DNA of 32,326 bases, taken from an uncultured Pelagibacteraceae bacterium. GTDB taxonomy: Bacteria > Pseudomonadota > Alphaproteobacteria > Pelagibacterales > Pelagibacteraceae. Shown one piece after another: positions 15,064 to 25,195 of this stretch (positions within the stretch are counted from its first letter, which is position 1; each line of letters opens with the position of its first letter). Below the pieces are notes generated by a model. That model saw only the letters and a list, made by a program, of their open reading frames with translations, was not told the DNA's origin and did no database searches. The position numbers were made by a program, and so were the translations under genes. Location: NCBI GenBank assembly GCA_902526595.1, contig CABZLO010000011.1:1-32326 (forward strand), in the 5' to 3' direction.

Positions 15064-16509
15064 GTGCTTTATTTTTCTAAGTTAAGAATTGTTTTTATAA
15101 CTATTTTTTCTTTATTATTTGTTTTAATCGCTTCATCAAATTTGTTTAAGTTTGATGATATTTTTTTTGATAAAAAAATTAATTTAGGCCTAGATCTTCA
15201 GGGTGGATCTTACTTATTGCTTGAAATAGATAATGAGCCTGTAATAGAACAAAAATTACAAAACCTAACAACTACAATTAGAAATTTCTTTAAAGACAAA
15301 AATATTAGAATAAATAATATAAAAATAGATAAACAAAATATTTTTTTTAATGTTCTGGACGAGAACAAAGAACAAGTCATTGAAATTTTTGAAGATGAAA
15401 ATAGTGAAATTAATCCATATTATCCAAGATTTAAATCACATCAGTTAGAAATTGAAGACACCGGCCTTAACCTAAAGATTAATTTTTCACGGCAAGGTCT
15501 TATTAACCTGAAAACCTCATCTCAGGACCAAGCTATTGAAATTGTAAGAAGAAGAGTTGATGAAGTAGGAACTAATGAACCTAATATTCTCAAAAGAGGT
15601 AACAGCCGGATTTTAGTAGAACTTCCTGGTTTAGACGATCCTATGAGAGTTAAATCTCTTTTAGGTAAAACTGCAAACCTCACATTTAGATTTGTAACGC
15701 AAAATGAGGAGGACAGATTTGGGGTTGAAAAATTAGAATTTGAGGATGGAACTCAAGAAGCGTTAGTCAGTAAGAGAATTATAATTAGTGGTGAAAACCT
15801 ACTTGATGCACAGCCCAAAATGGATACACAAAATAATCAAACAATTGTTTCTTTCACTTTAGACAGAGTAGGAGCAAAACGATTTGGTAAAGCAACTTCA
15901 ACAGGTATAGGAAAACAATTAGCGATAGTCTTGGATGGAAAAATAATAAGTGCCCCAGTAGTAAGAGATACTATCGCAAGTGGTGCTGGACAAATTAGTG
16001 GAGGATTTACTTTTCAATCAGCAACTGATCTTGCTTTATTATTAAGATCAGGTGCATTACCAGCTCCTTTAGAAATAATTGAAGAAAGAACAGTCGGTCC
16101 TGACCTTGGTCAAGACTCAATAAATGCTGGTATGATTGCTTTATCAATTGGTTTTTTGTTAGTGATTATCTTTATGTTTGTTAAATACAGATTTTTTGGT
16201 TTAATAACTAACGTTACACTAATAATTAATTTATTTATCCTTTTAGGTGTTCTTACTCTATTTGAAGCTACTTTAACTCTACCAGGTATTGCAGGAATAA
16301 TTTTGACTGTTGGGATGGCTGTTGATGCAAATGTTTTGATTTTTGAAAGAATTAAAGAAGAGCTTAAAGACGAAACAAATAACATTTTAGCATTTGATGG
16401 GGGTTATACTAAATCTAGAACTGCAATAATTGATGCCAATATTACAACTTTATTAGCAGCAGTAATTCTGTTTTTATGGGATCAGGACCAGTTAAGGGTT
16501 TTGCTGTAA
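15064..16509 (+). CDS. secD: SecD, Sec export accessory protein, frame broken near the 3' end
   Basis: SecD and SecF use the proton motive force to pull proteins out of SecYEG. The frame starts at GTG 15064 with a TM1 helix (about 8-27), then the LGLDLQGGSYLLLE motif, a large periplasmic P1 region with ARRRVDEVGTNEPNI-like wording, and the membrane block from about residue 355 with GMAVDANVLIFERIKEEL. The in-frame product is 481 aa and ends in DQDQLRVLL. That ending is foreign to SecD: the expected GSGPVKGFAV continuation is in the +2 frame just beyond, so one base is missing near 16471-16480. Restored, the protein would be 517 aa and end at 16616, overlapping secF by one base. Confidence 0.93.
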   Translation: MLYFSKLRIVFITIFSLLFVLIASSNLFKFDDIFFDKKINLGLDLQGGSYLLLEIDNEPVIEQKLQNLTTTIRNFFKDKNIRINNIKIDKQNIFFNVLDENKEQVIEIFEDENSEINPYYPRFKSHQLEIEDTGLNLKINFSRQGLINLKTSSQDQAIEIVRRRVDEVGTNEPNILKRGNSRILVELPGLDDPMRVKSLLGKTANLTFRFVTQNEEDRFGVEKLEFEDGTQEALVSKRIIISGENLLDAQPKMDTQNNQTIVSFTLDRVGAKRFGKATSTGIGKQLAIVLDGKIISAPVVRDTIASGAGQISGGFTFQSATDLALLLRSGALPAPLEIIEERTVGPDLGQDSINAGMIALSIGFLLVIIFMFVKYRFFGLITNVTLIINLFILLGVLTLFEATLTLPGIAGIILTVGMAVDANVLIFERIKEELKDETNNILAFDGGYTKSRTAIIDANITTLLAAVILFLWDQDQLRVLL

Positions 16510-16616
16510 CTTTAGGTGTTGGAATATTTACAACACTATTTTCAGTCTATTTTATCGCCAGATTATTCACCAGTCTTTATGTGACTAAAAACAAAAATAG
16601 TGGAAAGTTGATCTAA
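16476..16616 (+). pseudogene. secD: Out-of-frame SecD C-terminal tail
   Basis: From 16479 the sequence encodes GSGPVKGFAVTLGVGIFTTL and then a final helix with FIARLFTSLYV, ending SGKLI and TAA at 16614-16616. This is the normal last part of SecD, including its final one to two membrane helices, but shifted one base against the main frame. The TAA overlaps the secF ATG (TAATG), the junction an intact operon would have. An in-frame ATG occurs at 16476. The break is a recent mutation, an assembly or sequencing error at the T5 or G3 run, or a recoding site. Confidence 0.9.
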
Positions 16617-17506
16617 TGATTGCATTTAATAAATATTATAATCATTTTAATTTCTTATCTAGTGCCTTAATTATTATTTCGTTACTGTTACTTATATTTA
16701 AAGGTCTTAATTTTGGTATAGATTTTAAAGGTGGAACGTTAATCGAGTTAAGATCTAATGATACAAAAATAAACGTAAGCTCACTTCGTGATAAATTTAG
16801 TCAAATGAATTTGGGTGATGTATCAGTTAAAAAATTTGGATCAGATAATGATTTTTTAATTAAATTTGAAAATAAAGATAATAAGAAAAATATAATTGAA
16901 GAGATTAAGGTAAATCTTGATAAGTCATTTGGTAATAGCTATGATTTTAGAAGAGTTGAAAATGTAGGACCAAAAGTAAGTGCGGAATTATTAAAATCTG
17001 GTGTGATAGCAATTTCCTTATCACTTGCAATAATGCTTATTTATATTTGGGTTAGGTTTGAATGGCAGTTTAGTCTTGGAGCTATCTTAGCTCTATTTCA
17101 TGACGTTATTGTTACACTTGGTGTATTTTCACTATTTAGTTTAGAGATCAACTTATCAATTATTGCTGCGGTGTTGACTATTGTAGGTTATTCAATGAAT
17201 GACACTGTTGTAATATTTGATCGTGTAAGAGAAAATTTAAGAAAATATTCAGATATTAAGATATTTGAACTAACTAATATTTCAATTAATGAAACTTTAT
17301 CTAGAACAATAATTACTTCAGCAACAACTTTACTTGCATTACTTGCAATTTATTTTTTTGGTGGTGAGATCTTAAAAGGATTTTCACTAGCTATGATTTT
17401 AGGAGTTGTTTTTGGAACTTATTCATCAATTTACATAGCCAATACTGTATTGGTAAGATTAAGAGTTTCTCAAAAAACAGTCTTAAGAGAAGACGATAAT
17501 AAATAA
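16616..17506 (+). CDS. secF: SecF, Sec export accessory protein
   Basis: This 296-aa partner of SecD has six predicted helices. The first helix is followed by LNFGIDFKGGTLIEL, the SecF form of the P1 entry motif. Later blocks are VENVGPKVSAELLKSGVIAI (about 116-135), LALFHDVIVTLGVF, VGYSMNDTVVIFDRVRENLRKY, and the ITSATTLLALLAIYFFGG helix. All are intact. The ATG overlaps the out-of-frame secD tail stop. One base separates its end from the stop of the convergent gene that follows. Confidence 0.96.
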   Translation: MIAFNKYYNHFNFLSSALIIISLLLLIFKGLNFGIDFKGGTLIELRSNDTKINVSSLRDKFSQMNLGDVSVKKFGSDNDFLIKFENKDNKKNIIEEIKVNLDKSFGNSYDFRRVENVGPKVSAELLKSGVIAISLSLAIMLIYIWVRFEWQFSLGAILALFHDVIVTLGVFSLFSLEINLSIIAAVLTIVGYSMNDTVVIFDRVRENLRKYSDIKIFELTNISINETLSRTIITSATTLLALLAIYFFGGEILKGFSLAMILGVVFGTYSSIYIANTVLVRLRVSQKTVLREDDNK

Positions 17507-17507
17507 A

Positions 17508-18110
17508 TTAATAAATATTTTGTGCAGCTACCATTGTAAGTAACATTGGTAGAGAAAGAAGAGTATTTGTTCTAGAGAAAAGCATTGCTGTTTTTGCAGA
17601 TTTTGCTTTTGTTTCAGGATCGGTCTCAACAATTCCTAAGGCTTTCTTTTGATTTGGCCATATTACAAACCAAACGTTAAATGCCATTATAAGACCCAAC
17701 CACATTCCTATTCCTATTGCAGTATGTTTTGGAATTCCGGAACCAATACTAAAAGTCATTGCATCATGCAGATAACCATTTAACCAAGCTAGAATTAATC
17801 CTGATAAGACAGTAAAAGCTGCAGCCCATCTAAAATAAAATAAAGCTGCTGGAGCAATTACTTTTCCAATTGCTGGCTTTTGTTCATCTGGAATTTTAGC
17901 CATGTTTGGGATTTGGACAAAATTAAAATACCAAAGTAATCCAATCCACATTATAGCGACTACTACATGTATAAATCTAAATAACCAACTCCAAAACAAC
18001 GTATCAAATGCAATCCCTTCATTGTGAAAAAACATTCCTACAAACAAAATTAAAGCTATTGCAAGAGAAGCATGTATTGTTTTTGGTAATGAAGATAATA
18101 AATTACTCAT
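17508..18110 (-). CDS. Urate-oxidase-N / PuuD-like membrane protein lacking the cytochrome c domain
   Basis: This 200-aa protein has about five to six helices. The block FRFIHVVVAIMWIGLLWYFNFVQIPNM (about 45-71), then YFRWAAAFTVLSGLILAW and FNVWFVIWPNQKKALGI, resembles the membrane domain of PuuD-type urate hydroxylases (Urate_ox_N). PuuD adds a C-terminal cytochrome c domain with CxxCH; none is present here and the protein simply ends. No purine-catabolism genes are nearby. A stand-alone membrane redox or transport subunit is possible, but urate oxidation should not be assumed. It lies between uvrA on the same strand (48 bases) and convergent secF. Confidence 0.75.
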   Translation of the reverse strand: MSNLLSSLPKTIHASLAIALILFVGMFFHNEGIAFDTLFWSWLFRFIHVVVAIMWIGLLWYFNFVQIPNMAKIPDEQKPAIGKVIAPAALFYFRWAAAFTVLSGLILAWLNGYLHDAMTFSIGSGIPKHTAIGIGMWLGLIMAFNVWFVIWPNQKKALGIVETDPETKAKSAKTAMLFSRTNTLLSLPMLLTMVAAQNIY

Positions 18111-18158
18111 GATTCATTATTTATACACTAAATTTACATAAATTTTAAGTTTTTATAT

Positions 18159-21011
18159 TTAATTTAGTAAAGGCTTTAAAAACTGACCAGTGTAACTCTC
18201 TTTAATTTTCGACACTTCCTCAGGTTTACCTTCTGCGATAATTTTACCACCCTTTACACCACCCTCAGGACCCATATCAATAATATAATCAGCTGTTTTT
18301 ATAACATCTAAATTATGTTCAATTACAACAACAGTGTTTCCAAGTTTTACAAAAGTATGGAGAATTTCTAAAAGTTTCTTAATATCGTGTTGATGTAAAC
18401 CAGTTGTGGGTTCATCTAAGATATACATTGTTCTACCTGTAGATCTTTTTGATAATTCTTTAGCAAGTTTTATTCTTTGAGCTTCACCACCCGAAAGGGT
18501 TGTTGCTTGCTGACCAATTTTTATATAGCCTAAACCTACTTTTTTTAGTGTTAATAATTTTGTTTTAATATTTGATATATTTTCAAAATATTCACAACCT
18601 TCATCAACAGACATATCTAAAACATCTGCAATACTTTTACCTTTAAATTTTATTTCTAAAGTTTCTCTATTGTATCTCGTGCCTTTGCATTCATCACATT
18701 GAATATAAACATCTGGTAAAAAGTGCATTTCATAAGTAATGACACCATCACCCTCACAAGCTTCGCATCTACCACCTTTAACATTAAATGAAAAACGTCC
18801 TGGTTTATAACCTCTTGTTTTAGATTCCGGTAAACTTGTAAACCAATCTCTTATTGGACCAAAAGCACCAGTATATGTAGCAGGATTAGATCTTGGTGTC
18901 CTTCCTATTGGTGATTGATCAATATCAATAATTTTATCAATCAATTCAACACCCTTGTAACCTTTAAAAGCTTTTGGAGCTTTTTTAGCTTTATTATTAA
19001 GAGTTAAATTTAAAGCATGAAAGAGTGTTTGTAATATTAGTGTAGATTTTCCACTTCCAGATACACCAGTAACACAAGTGAAAGTTCCTGTTGGAATCTT
19101 AAGATTAACATTGTTTAAGTTATTTCCTGTTGCACCATTGATTTCAACAAACCTTCCATTTTTAGCTAATCGTCTCCTATTTGGAATATCTATTTTTTTT
19201 TTATTAGCAAGATATTGTCCAGTGATGCTATTTTTATCTTTTTTAATCTCATCATAAGTGCCTTGTGAGGATATTTGACCACCATTAGTACCTGCTTCTG
19301 GCCCTAAGTCTATAATATGATCTGCATTCTCCATAGTTTCAGTATCGTGCTCAACTACTATTACAGTATTACCAAGATCTCTTAATCTTTTAAGTGCATT
19401 GATAAGTTTAACATTATCTTTTTGATGTAATCCAATAGATGGTTCGTCCAACACATAAAGAACACCAGTTAAACCAGAACCTATTTGAGAAGCTAATCTT
19501 ATTCGTTGAGCTTCACCACCAGATAATGTCCCAGACTCTCTAGATAGAGTTAAATAATCCAATCCCACATTTAACAAAAAATTTAATCTTTCATTTATTT
19601 CCTTTAATACATGCTCTGCGATTTTAAATTGCCTTTTGTCTATATGATTTACTAAATCTTTAAACCATTCTGCTGCATCAGATATTGACTTTTTTGTTAT
19701 TTCACTAATATTAAGATTGTTAATCTTTACACATAATGCCTCTTCTTTTAAGCGATCTCCATTACAAGCTTCACAAGCAGTATCAGATTGATATTCTGCT
19801 ATAGCTTCTCTTTTCCATTCACTATCAGACTCTAAAAATCTTCTTTCAAGATTATTAATGACACCTTCAAACGTTTTTTTATACGAATATTTTTCGTAAC
19901 CATCATCATAATTAAACTTAATTTCATCCTCATCTGATCCATAAAGAACAATATCTTTTATTTTTTTTGGAAGTTTTTTCCATTTTTCATCTAAAGAAAA
20001 ACTGTAATGTTTAGCGAGTGATGATAGTGTTTGAGCATAATATAAAGTAGTAGATTTTGACCAAGGTTCAATAGCTCCATCAGCAAGACTTTTTCTTTCA
20101 TCTGGTACAACAAGATTTGGATCCACATTTAATTTCATACCAATACCTTCACACTCTTCACAGGCTCCAAAAGGACTATTAAATGAGAATAATCGTGGTT
20201 CTATTTCTTCAATTGTAAACCCACTTTCAGGACAAGCAAATTTTGTTGAATAAATTAATTTTTCAATTTTTCTATGTTTTTGAGGTAATGTTTCATCTTC
20301 ATATTCAACAAAAACTAATCCATTTGCAAGATTAACGGCAGTTTCAATACTTTCAGCTAATCTATTTCCTAGCTTTGAGTTTAAAACAATTCGATCGACC
20401 AAAACTGAAATATCATGTTTAAGTTTTTTGTCTAAATTGGGAGATTTTTCAATATCATATAAAACGTTATCGATCTTGATCTTTCTAAAACCTCTTCTTT
20501 TGTAACTTAAAATATCTTTTCTATATTCACCTTTACGACCTCTTACTACAGGGGCGTATATGTAAATAGTTGATTTTTTTGGTAGTTTTTTAATTAAATC
20601 AACTATTTGAGTAATAGTCTGTGAAGTAATCGGTTTACCAGTAAATGGCGAATAAGGAATACCTGCTCTTGCATAGAGTACTCTCATATAATCGTAAATT
20701 TCTGTAACTGTTGCAACAGTGGATCTAGGGTTCTTTGAAGTATTTTTTTGTTCAATAGCAATCGCTGGACTTAATCCTTCAATAAGATCAACATTTGGTT
20801 TTTTCATTTTATCCAAAAACTGTCTTGCATATGCAGATAAACTCTCAACGTATCTTCGTTGTCCCTCTGCATAAATGGTATCGAATGCTAAAGATGATTT
20901 TCCTGAACCGGAGAGACCTGTAATTACCACAAATTTATCTTTAGGAATTTCAACAGAAACATTCTTCAAATTATGTTCTTTAGCACCCTTAATAACTATC
21001 TTTTTCATCAT
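18159..21011 (-). CDS. uvrA: UvrA, excinuclease ABC damage-recognition ATPase
   Basis: This 950-aa protein has two ABC ATPase modules and loads UvrB at DNA lesions. Walker A motifs are GLSGSGKSS (about 33-41) and GVSGSGKST in the second half, with two LSGGEAQRI signatures and [10 protein letters not shown] / [11 protein letters not shown]alker B regions. The C-terminal zinc finger is complete (RCEACEGDG to [11 protein letters not shown]). The N-terminal finger reads CPESG in place of CPxCG, so one Cys is Ser, followed by a normal [10 protein letters not shown] pair. I recall this substitution as common in alphaproteobacteria. The gene is divergent from ssb across 89 bases in which I see no clear LexA operator. 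Confidence 0.97.
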   Translation of the reverse strand: MMKKIVIKGAKEHNLKNVSVEIPKDKFVVITGLSGSGKSSLAFDTIYAEGQRRYVESLSAYARQFLDKMKKPNVDLIEGLSPAIAIEQKNTSKNPRSTVATVTEIYDYMRVLYARAGIPYSPFTGKPITSQTITQIVDLIKKLPKKSTIYIYAPVVRGRKGEYRKDILSYKRRGFRKIKIDNVLYDIEKSPNLDKKLKHDISVLVDRIVLNSKLGNRLAESIETAVNLANGLVFVEYEDETLPQKHRKIEKLIYSTKFACPESGFTIEEIEPRLFSFNSPFGACEECEGIGMKLNVDPNLVVPDERKSLADGAIEPWSKSTTLYYAQTLSSLAKHYSFSLDEKWKKLPKKIKDIVLYGSDEDEIKFNYDDGYEKYSYKKTFEGVINNLERRFLESDSEWKREAIAEYQSDTACEACNGDRLKEEALCVKINNLNISEITKKSISDAAEWFKDLVNHIDKRQFKIAEHVLKEINERLNFLLNVGLDYLTLSRESGTLSGGEAQRIRLASQIGSGLTGVLYVLDEPSIGLHQKDNVKLINALKRLRDLGNTVIVVEHDTETMENADHIIDLGPEAGTNGGQISSQGTYDEIKKDKNSITGQYLANKKKIDIPNRRRLAKNGRFVEINGATGNNLNNVNLKIPTGTFTCVTGVSGSGKSTLILQTLFHALNLTLNNKAKKAPKAFKGYKGVELIDKIIDIDQSPIGRTPRSNPATYTGAFGPIRDWFTSLPESKTRGYKPGRFSFNVKGGRCEACEGDGVITYEMHFLPDVYIQCDECKGTRYNRETLEIKFKGKSIADVLDMSVDEGCEYFENISNIKTKLLTLKKVGLGYIKIGQQATTLSGGEAQRIKLAKELSKRSTGRTMYILDEPTTGLHQHDIKKLLEILHTFVKLGNTVVVIEHNLDVIKTADYIIDMGPEGGVKGGKIIAEGKPEEVSKIKESYTGQFLKPLLN

Positions 21012-21100
21012 AATTTTTGTTGCTTTGAATTAATAAAATTAATATTCAGAAGAATTGTGGTATAAATCTAATTAATTAAATAAACAAATATAAAAATATT

Positions 21101-21550
21101 ATGGCTGGAAGTTTAAATAAAGTGTTATTAATTGGTCGTTTGGGCGCAGATCCAGAAATCAAACAAATGGTAAATGGCAAAAATGTTGCAAGACTAAGTC
21201 TTGCGACCAGTCAGTCTTGGAAAGACAAAAATACTGGGGAAAAAAAAGAAAAAACAGAATGGCACCGTATAGTTGTATTTAATGAAGGTCTTGTAAATGT
21301 TGTTCAACAGTATCTAAAGAAAGGTGCTCAAGTTTATGTTGAGGGTCAAATAACAACCAGAAAATGGAAAGATGAACAATCAGGTCAAGATAAATATTCT
21401 ACTGAAGTCGTTATTCAAGGATACAATTCTTCATTAACAATGTTAGGCGGTGGTAATGGGGGCGGCATTCAAAACGATCCTAATCCACAAAATAATATAG
21501 AGGACTCTTCTCAAATATCTAACGATATGGATGATGAAATTCCTTTTTAG
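21101..21550 (+). CDS. ssb: Single-stranded DNA-binding protein
   Basis: This 149-aa SSB has an OB fold (about residues 4-113) with [14 protein letters not shown] at the start and [10 protein letters not shown] and [11 protein letters not shown] inside. It is followed by a short Gly/Asn/Gln linker and the acidic tip DDEIPF, the docking peptide for repair and replication partners. The linker is brief. The divergent uvrA neighbour is a widespread pairing. Five bases separate it from gyrA, suggesting a shared transcript. Confidence 0.96.
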   Translation: MAGSLNKVLLIGRLGADPEIKQMVNGKNVARLSLATSQSWKDKNTGEKKEKTEWHRIVVFNEGLVNVVQQYLKKGAQVYVEGQITTRKWKDEQSGQDKYSTEVVIQGYNSSLTMLGGGNGGGIQNDPNPQNNIEDSSQISNDMDDEIPF

Positions 21551-21555
21551 TTTCT

Positions 21556-24135
21556 ATGCAAAAATCTGAAGAGACAAAAGATAAAAATATTAAATTAATC
21601 TCAATGCATGATGAGATGAGCTCATCATATCTTTCTTATGCTATGAGTGTCATTGTAAGCCGTGCCCTACCAGATATTAGAGATGGACTGAAACCTGTTC
21701 ACCGTAGAATTTTATATGCAATGTATAAAGGTGGTTATGATTGGTCAAAACAATTTAGAAAATCAGCAAGAATAGTTGGAGATGTTATTGGTAAATATCA
21801 TCCTCATGGAGATCAATCTGTTTATGATGCCCTAGTAAGAATGGTACAAGATTTTTCAATGAGTTTACCTTTGGTTCAGGGACAAGGAAACTTTGGTTCG
21901 ATCGATGGCGATCCAGCTGCAGCTATGAGATATACCGAAACACGTTTATCAAAAGTTTCACAATTTTTAATTGATGACATTGAGAAAAATACAATTTCTT
22001 TTAAAAGTAATTACGATGAAACAGAAAAAGAGCCAAGTGTTTTACCTGCACAATTTCCAAACTTATTAGTAAATGGCGCCGGAGGTATTGCAGTTGGTAT
22101 GGCAACTAGTATCCCCCCACATAATCTAGGTGAAATAATAAATGGAACTTTAGCTCTTATTGAGGACAAAGATATTAAAATTAAAGAATTAATGAAACAT
22201 ATACCTGGCCCAGATTTTCCTACAGGTGGTGTAATCATAGGAAAAGATATTATTAAACAGGGTTATAATAACGGAAGAGGATCTTTTAAAATTAGAGGTG
22301 AAGTATCGATAGAACAACAAAAAAATGGAAGAGAAAGATTAGTTATTACTTCAATTCCTTATCAAGTAAACAAATCAGTTTTAAATGAGAGAATTGCTCA
22401 GCTTGTTAGAGAAAAAAAAATTGAGGGAATAAAAGATATACGGGATGAGTCTAACAGAGAGGGAATAAGAGTTGCAATTGATTTAAGAAATGGTGTAGAG
22501 CCAGAAACAATTAAAAGACAACTTTATAAAAATACTCAGATTGAAACCTCTTTTGGATTTAATACTTTAGCTATTGTTGAGGGCAAACCTAAGAATTGTA
22601 CACTCAAAGATTTCTTATCAAATTTTTTATCTTTTAGAGAAGATGTTGTAATTAAAAAAACTAAGTTTGATTTACAAAAAGCAGAAGAGCGCGCACATAT
22701 CTTAATTGGATTATCAGTCTCAGTAGAAAATTTAGATAAAATTATCAAAATAATCAGATCATCAAAAACACCTGATGATGCTAAAGGATCTATATTAAAA
22801 ACTAAATGGAAAATTAATAAATCACAAAAATTAATATCTTTAGTTGAAGGTAAAAAAGGTAAAAACTTATATTCATTATCTGAGCCTCAAGTTCTAGCTA
22901 TTTTAGAGTTAAGGCTACAAAAATTAACAGCACTTGGGATAAATGAGATTGAAGTTGAAATTAAAAAACTAGCTGAATTGATTGCTAAATTTAAAAAAAT
23001 TATATCTTCAAAAAAAGAGTTGTTAAAAGTTATCAGTGAAGAACTTAAAAATATCAAAGAAAAATTTGCTGTACCTCGAAGAACCAAAATTATTGATGCA
23101 GTTTTAAATTATGATATTGAGGAAACAATTCAAAAACAATCTGTAATCATTACAGTTACACTTCAAGGTTATATTAAAAGAGGTTCTTTAGATGATGTTA
23201 AAAAACAAAAAAGAGGTGGTAAAGGTAAATCTGGAATTACGACAAGAGATCAAGACTCCGTAATACAAACATTATCGGTAAATACACATACATCAGTTTT
23301 GTTTTTTTCAACAGAAGGATTGGTTTATAAAGTAAAAGCATGGAAAATACCTGAAGGGTCTACATCATCAAAAGGAAAATCTTTGTTTAATATTTTACCT
23401 TTAAAGAGTCATCAGACAATTAGTTCTATTATGCCAATGCCAGAGGATGAAACCGATTCTAAAAACTATCAAATAATTTTTGCTACAGCCTTAGGAAAAG
23501 TTAGAAAAAATAGTTTAGATGATTTTTCATCAATTAATGCATCTGGTAAAATTGCTATGAAATTAGATAATAACGATAAGATAGTAGGAGTCAAAATTTG
23601 TAAGGATGATCAAGATGTAATTTTAAGTACAAAATTTGGTAAATGCATAAGATTTGAAGCAAAAAAATTGCGAGTTTTCAAAGGAAGATCTTCTAAAGGT
23701 ATTAAAGGGATCGAATTAGCAACAAATGATCAAATAGTTTCTTTATCAGTTATTGATAGTGATAAAATTAAGAAAAATGGAAAAAAATCTAAAGATGAAA
23801 AATCTGAATTAAATGCAAAAGAGAAATTTGTCTTATCCATAAGTGAAAATGGATTTGGTAAAAAAACCTCTCATTTTGATTACAGAGTTACAAACCGTGG
23901 AGGTAAAGGTATTATCGGTATTGTAAATTCACCAAGAAATGGGAACATTACCTCTTCATTCCCTGTTTTTGATGGAGACGAAGTTTTAATATCAACTAAT
24001 AAAGGTAGAGTTATAAGAGTTGCTGTTAAAGAAATAAGAACCGCGGGAAGAAATACCCAAGGAGTTAGAATTATTAAATTATCTGGTGAAGAAAAAGTTG
24101 TTTCTGCAATTAAAATAGATGATAACTTGATATAA
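21556..24135 (+). CDS. gyrA: DNA gyrase subunit A
   Basis: This 859-aa subunit breaks and rejoins DNA during gyrase supercoiling. The winged-helix/tower core holds catalytic Tyr126 ([10 protein letters not shown]). The quinolone region reads [15 protein letters not shown], with Gln87 at the E. coli Ser83 position and Asp91 at the Asp87 position. The C-terminal beta-pinwheel carries a gyrA box, [10 protein letters not shown] (551-560), which marks it as GyrA and not ParC. An internal Lys/Glu-rich insertion (about 735-756) lies in the pinwheel. It is followed by coaD after four bases. Confidence 0.96.
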   Translation: MQKSEETKDKNIKLISMHDEMSSSYLSYAMSVIVSRALPDIRDGLKPVHRRILYAMYKGGYDWSKQFRKSARIVGDVIGKYHPHGDQSVYDALVRMVQDFSMSLPLVQGQGNFGSIDGDPAAAMRYTETRLSKVSQFLIDDIEKNTISFKSNYDETEKEPSVLPAQFPNLLVNGAGGIAVGMATSIPPHNLGEIINGTLALIEDKDIKIKELMKHIPGPDFPTGGVIIGKDIIKQGYNNGRGSFKIRGEVSIEQQKNGRERLVITSIPYQVNKSVLNERIAQLVREKKIEGIKDIRDESNREGIRVAIDLRNGVEPETIKRQLYKNTQIETSFGFNTLAIVEGKPKNCTLKDFLSNFLSFREDVVIKKTKFDLQKAEERAHILIGLSVSVENLDKIIKIIRSSKTPDDAKGSILKTKWKINKSQKLISLVEGKKGKNLYSLSEPQVLAILELRLQKLTALGINEIEVEIKKLAELIAKFKKIISSKKELLKVISEELKNIKEKFAVPRRTKIIDAVLNYDIEETIQKQSVIITVTLQGYIKRGSLDDVKKQKRGGKGKSGITTRDQDSVIQTLSVNTHTSVLFFSTEGLVYKVKAWKIPEGSTSSKGKSLFNILPLKSHQTISSIMPMPEDETDSKNYQIIFATALGKVRKNSLDDFSSINASGKIAMKLDNNDKIVGVKICKDDQDVILSTKFGKCIRFEAKKLRVFKGRSSKGIKGIELATNDQIVSLSVIDSDKIKKNGKKSKDEKSELNAKEKFVLSISENGFGKKTSHFDYRVTNRGGKGIIGIVNSPRNGNITSSFPVFDGDEVLISTNKGRVIRVAVKEIRTAGRNTQGVRIIKLSGEEKVVSAIKIDDNLI

Positions 24136-24139
24136 TTAA

Positions 24140-24634
24140 ATGAGTAAAATTGCTATATATCCAGGTACATTTGATCCAATAACCTATGGACATATAGATG
24201 TAATAAAAAAAGCTTTGAAACTATTTGATAAGATTGTTGTTGGTGTATCAGATGTTAGTAGCAAAACTTATCTTTTTAGTTCAGAGGAGAGAATAGAAAT
24301 AGTCAAGAAAGCTTTATTTAAGGATATAAAACTTAATAAAAAAAAAATTAAAGTAGTGTCTTTTAGTTCATTAACTACTGATTTGTGTAAAAATTCTAAA
24401 TCAAATATTATTCTTAGGGGATTAAGAGCTGTATCTGATTTTGAGTACGAATTCCAATTAGCTGGAATGAACAGAAAATTAAATCAGAACATAGAAACTA
24501 TTTTTTTAATGTCAGATGTTGAAAATCAAATTATCTCGTCAAGATTTGTCAAAGAGATTGTTAAATTAAATGGTGATATTAAAAAATTTACTACCAAAAG
24601 CACTATTAAATCTTTAAAAGAAAAATATGAATAG
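24140..24634 (+). CDS. coaD: Phosphopantetheine adenylyltransferase
   Basis: This 164-aa nucleotidyltransferase makes dephospho-CoA from 4'-phosphopantetheine and ATP, the penultimate step of CoA synthesis. The N terminus YPGTFDPITYGHIDVIKKA holds the T/HxGH nucleotide-binding motif (His18). NIILRGLRAVSDFEYEFQLAGMNRKL and the late ISSRFVKEIVKLNGDI are characteristic. The length is standard. It overlaps the following cyclophilin gene by eight bases. Confidence 0.95.
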   Translation: MSKIAIYPGTFDPITYGHIDVIKKALKLFDKIVVGVSDVSSKTYLFSSEERIEIVKKALFKDIKLNKKKIKVVSFSSLTTDLCKNSKSNIILRGLRAVSDFEYEFQLAGMNRKLNQNIETIFLMSDVENQIISSRFVKEIVKLNGDIKKFTTKSTIKSLKEKYE

Positions 24635-25187
24635 AATTTCAATTTACTTATTCATTTTATTTTTTTTTATTACCAATCAATCAATAGCTGAGGAGAATAT
24701 AATGATATTAAAATTAAAAGATGGAGATGTAAAAATAGAGTTATTTGAAGATGTGGCACCAAATCATGTGAAGAGAATCAAAGAATTAGCAAATGATGGA
24801 AAATACGATAATGTCGTTTTCCATAGGGTAATTGATGGCTTTATGGCTCAAACTGGAGACGTAAAATTTGGAAATTCAGAGTCTAATGATTTTGACTTAA
24901 GAAGAGCTGGGATGGGTGGATCTGATTTACCAGATTTGAAGCAAGAATTTAGTAGTTTACCACATGAGAGAGGAACTTTATCAATGGCTAGATCCTCAGA
25001 TCCGAATAGTGCTAATAGTCAATTTTTTATATGTTTTAAACCAGCACCTTTTTTAGACAGACAATATACTGTTTTTGGTAAAGTAATTAAAGGGATGGAT
25101 TTAGTAGATAAAATTAAAAAAGGTGATGAAAGTAATAATGGATCTGTGACCGATCCTGATAAAATCATAAGCTTTAAATCACTCTAA
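24627..25187 (+). CDS. ppi: Secreted cyclophilin-type peptidyl-prolyl isomerase
   Basis: This 186-aa cyclophilin catalyses proline cis-trans isomerisation in protein folding. Residues 1-21 form a clear Sec signal peptide (hydrophobic core IYLFILFFFIT, cleavage after QSIA), so it acts in the periplasm. The fold motifs FHRVIDGFMAQTGDV (catalytic Arg), LPHERGTLSMARSSDPNSANSQFFICF and FLDRQYTVFGKVIKGMDLV are complete. The internal Met before ILKLKDGDVKIEL could give a cytoplasmic form, but the upstream start overlapping coaD explains the signal peptide. Confidence 0.94.
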   Translation: MNRISIYLFILFFFITNQSIAEENIMILKLKDGDVKIELFEDVAPNHVKRIKELANDGKYDNVVFHRVIDGFMAQTGDVKFGNSESNDFDLRRAGMGGSDLPDLKQEFSSLPHERGTLSMARSSDPNSANSQFFICFKPAPFLDRQYTVFGKVIKGMDLVDKIKKGDESNNGSVTDPDKIISFKSL

Positions 25188-25195
25188 TAAACTGA

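Noticed and set aside
16471..16480. A classic X XXY YYZ programmed -1 frameshift site in secD
   Set aside because: The heptamer in frame is G TTT TTA, which does not fit the canonical pattern. Slippage on the T run stays possible but a designed site is not shown.
21012..21100. LexA/SOS operator between uvrA and ssb
   Set aside because: I looked for GTTC-N7-GTTC and CTGT-type palindromes and found none, only AT-rich sequence with many chance -10-like hexamers.
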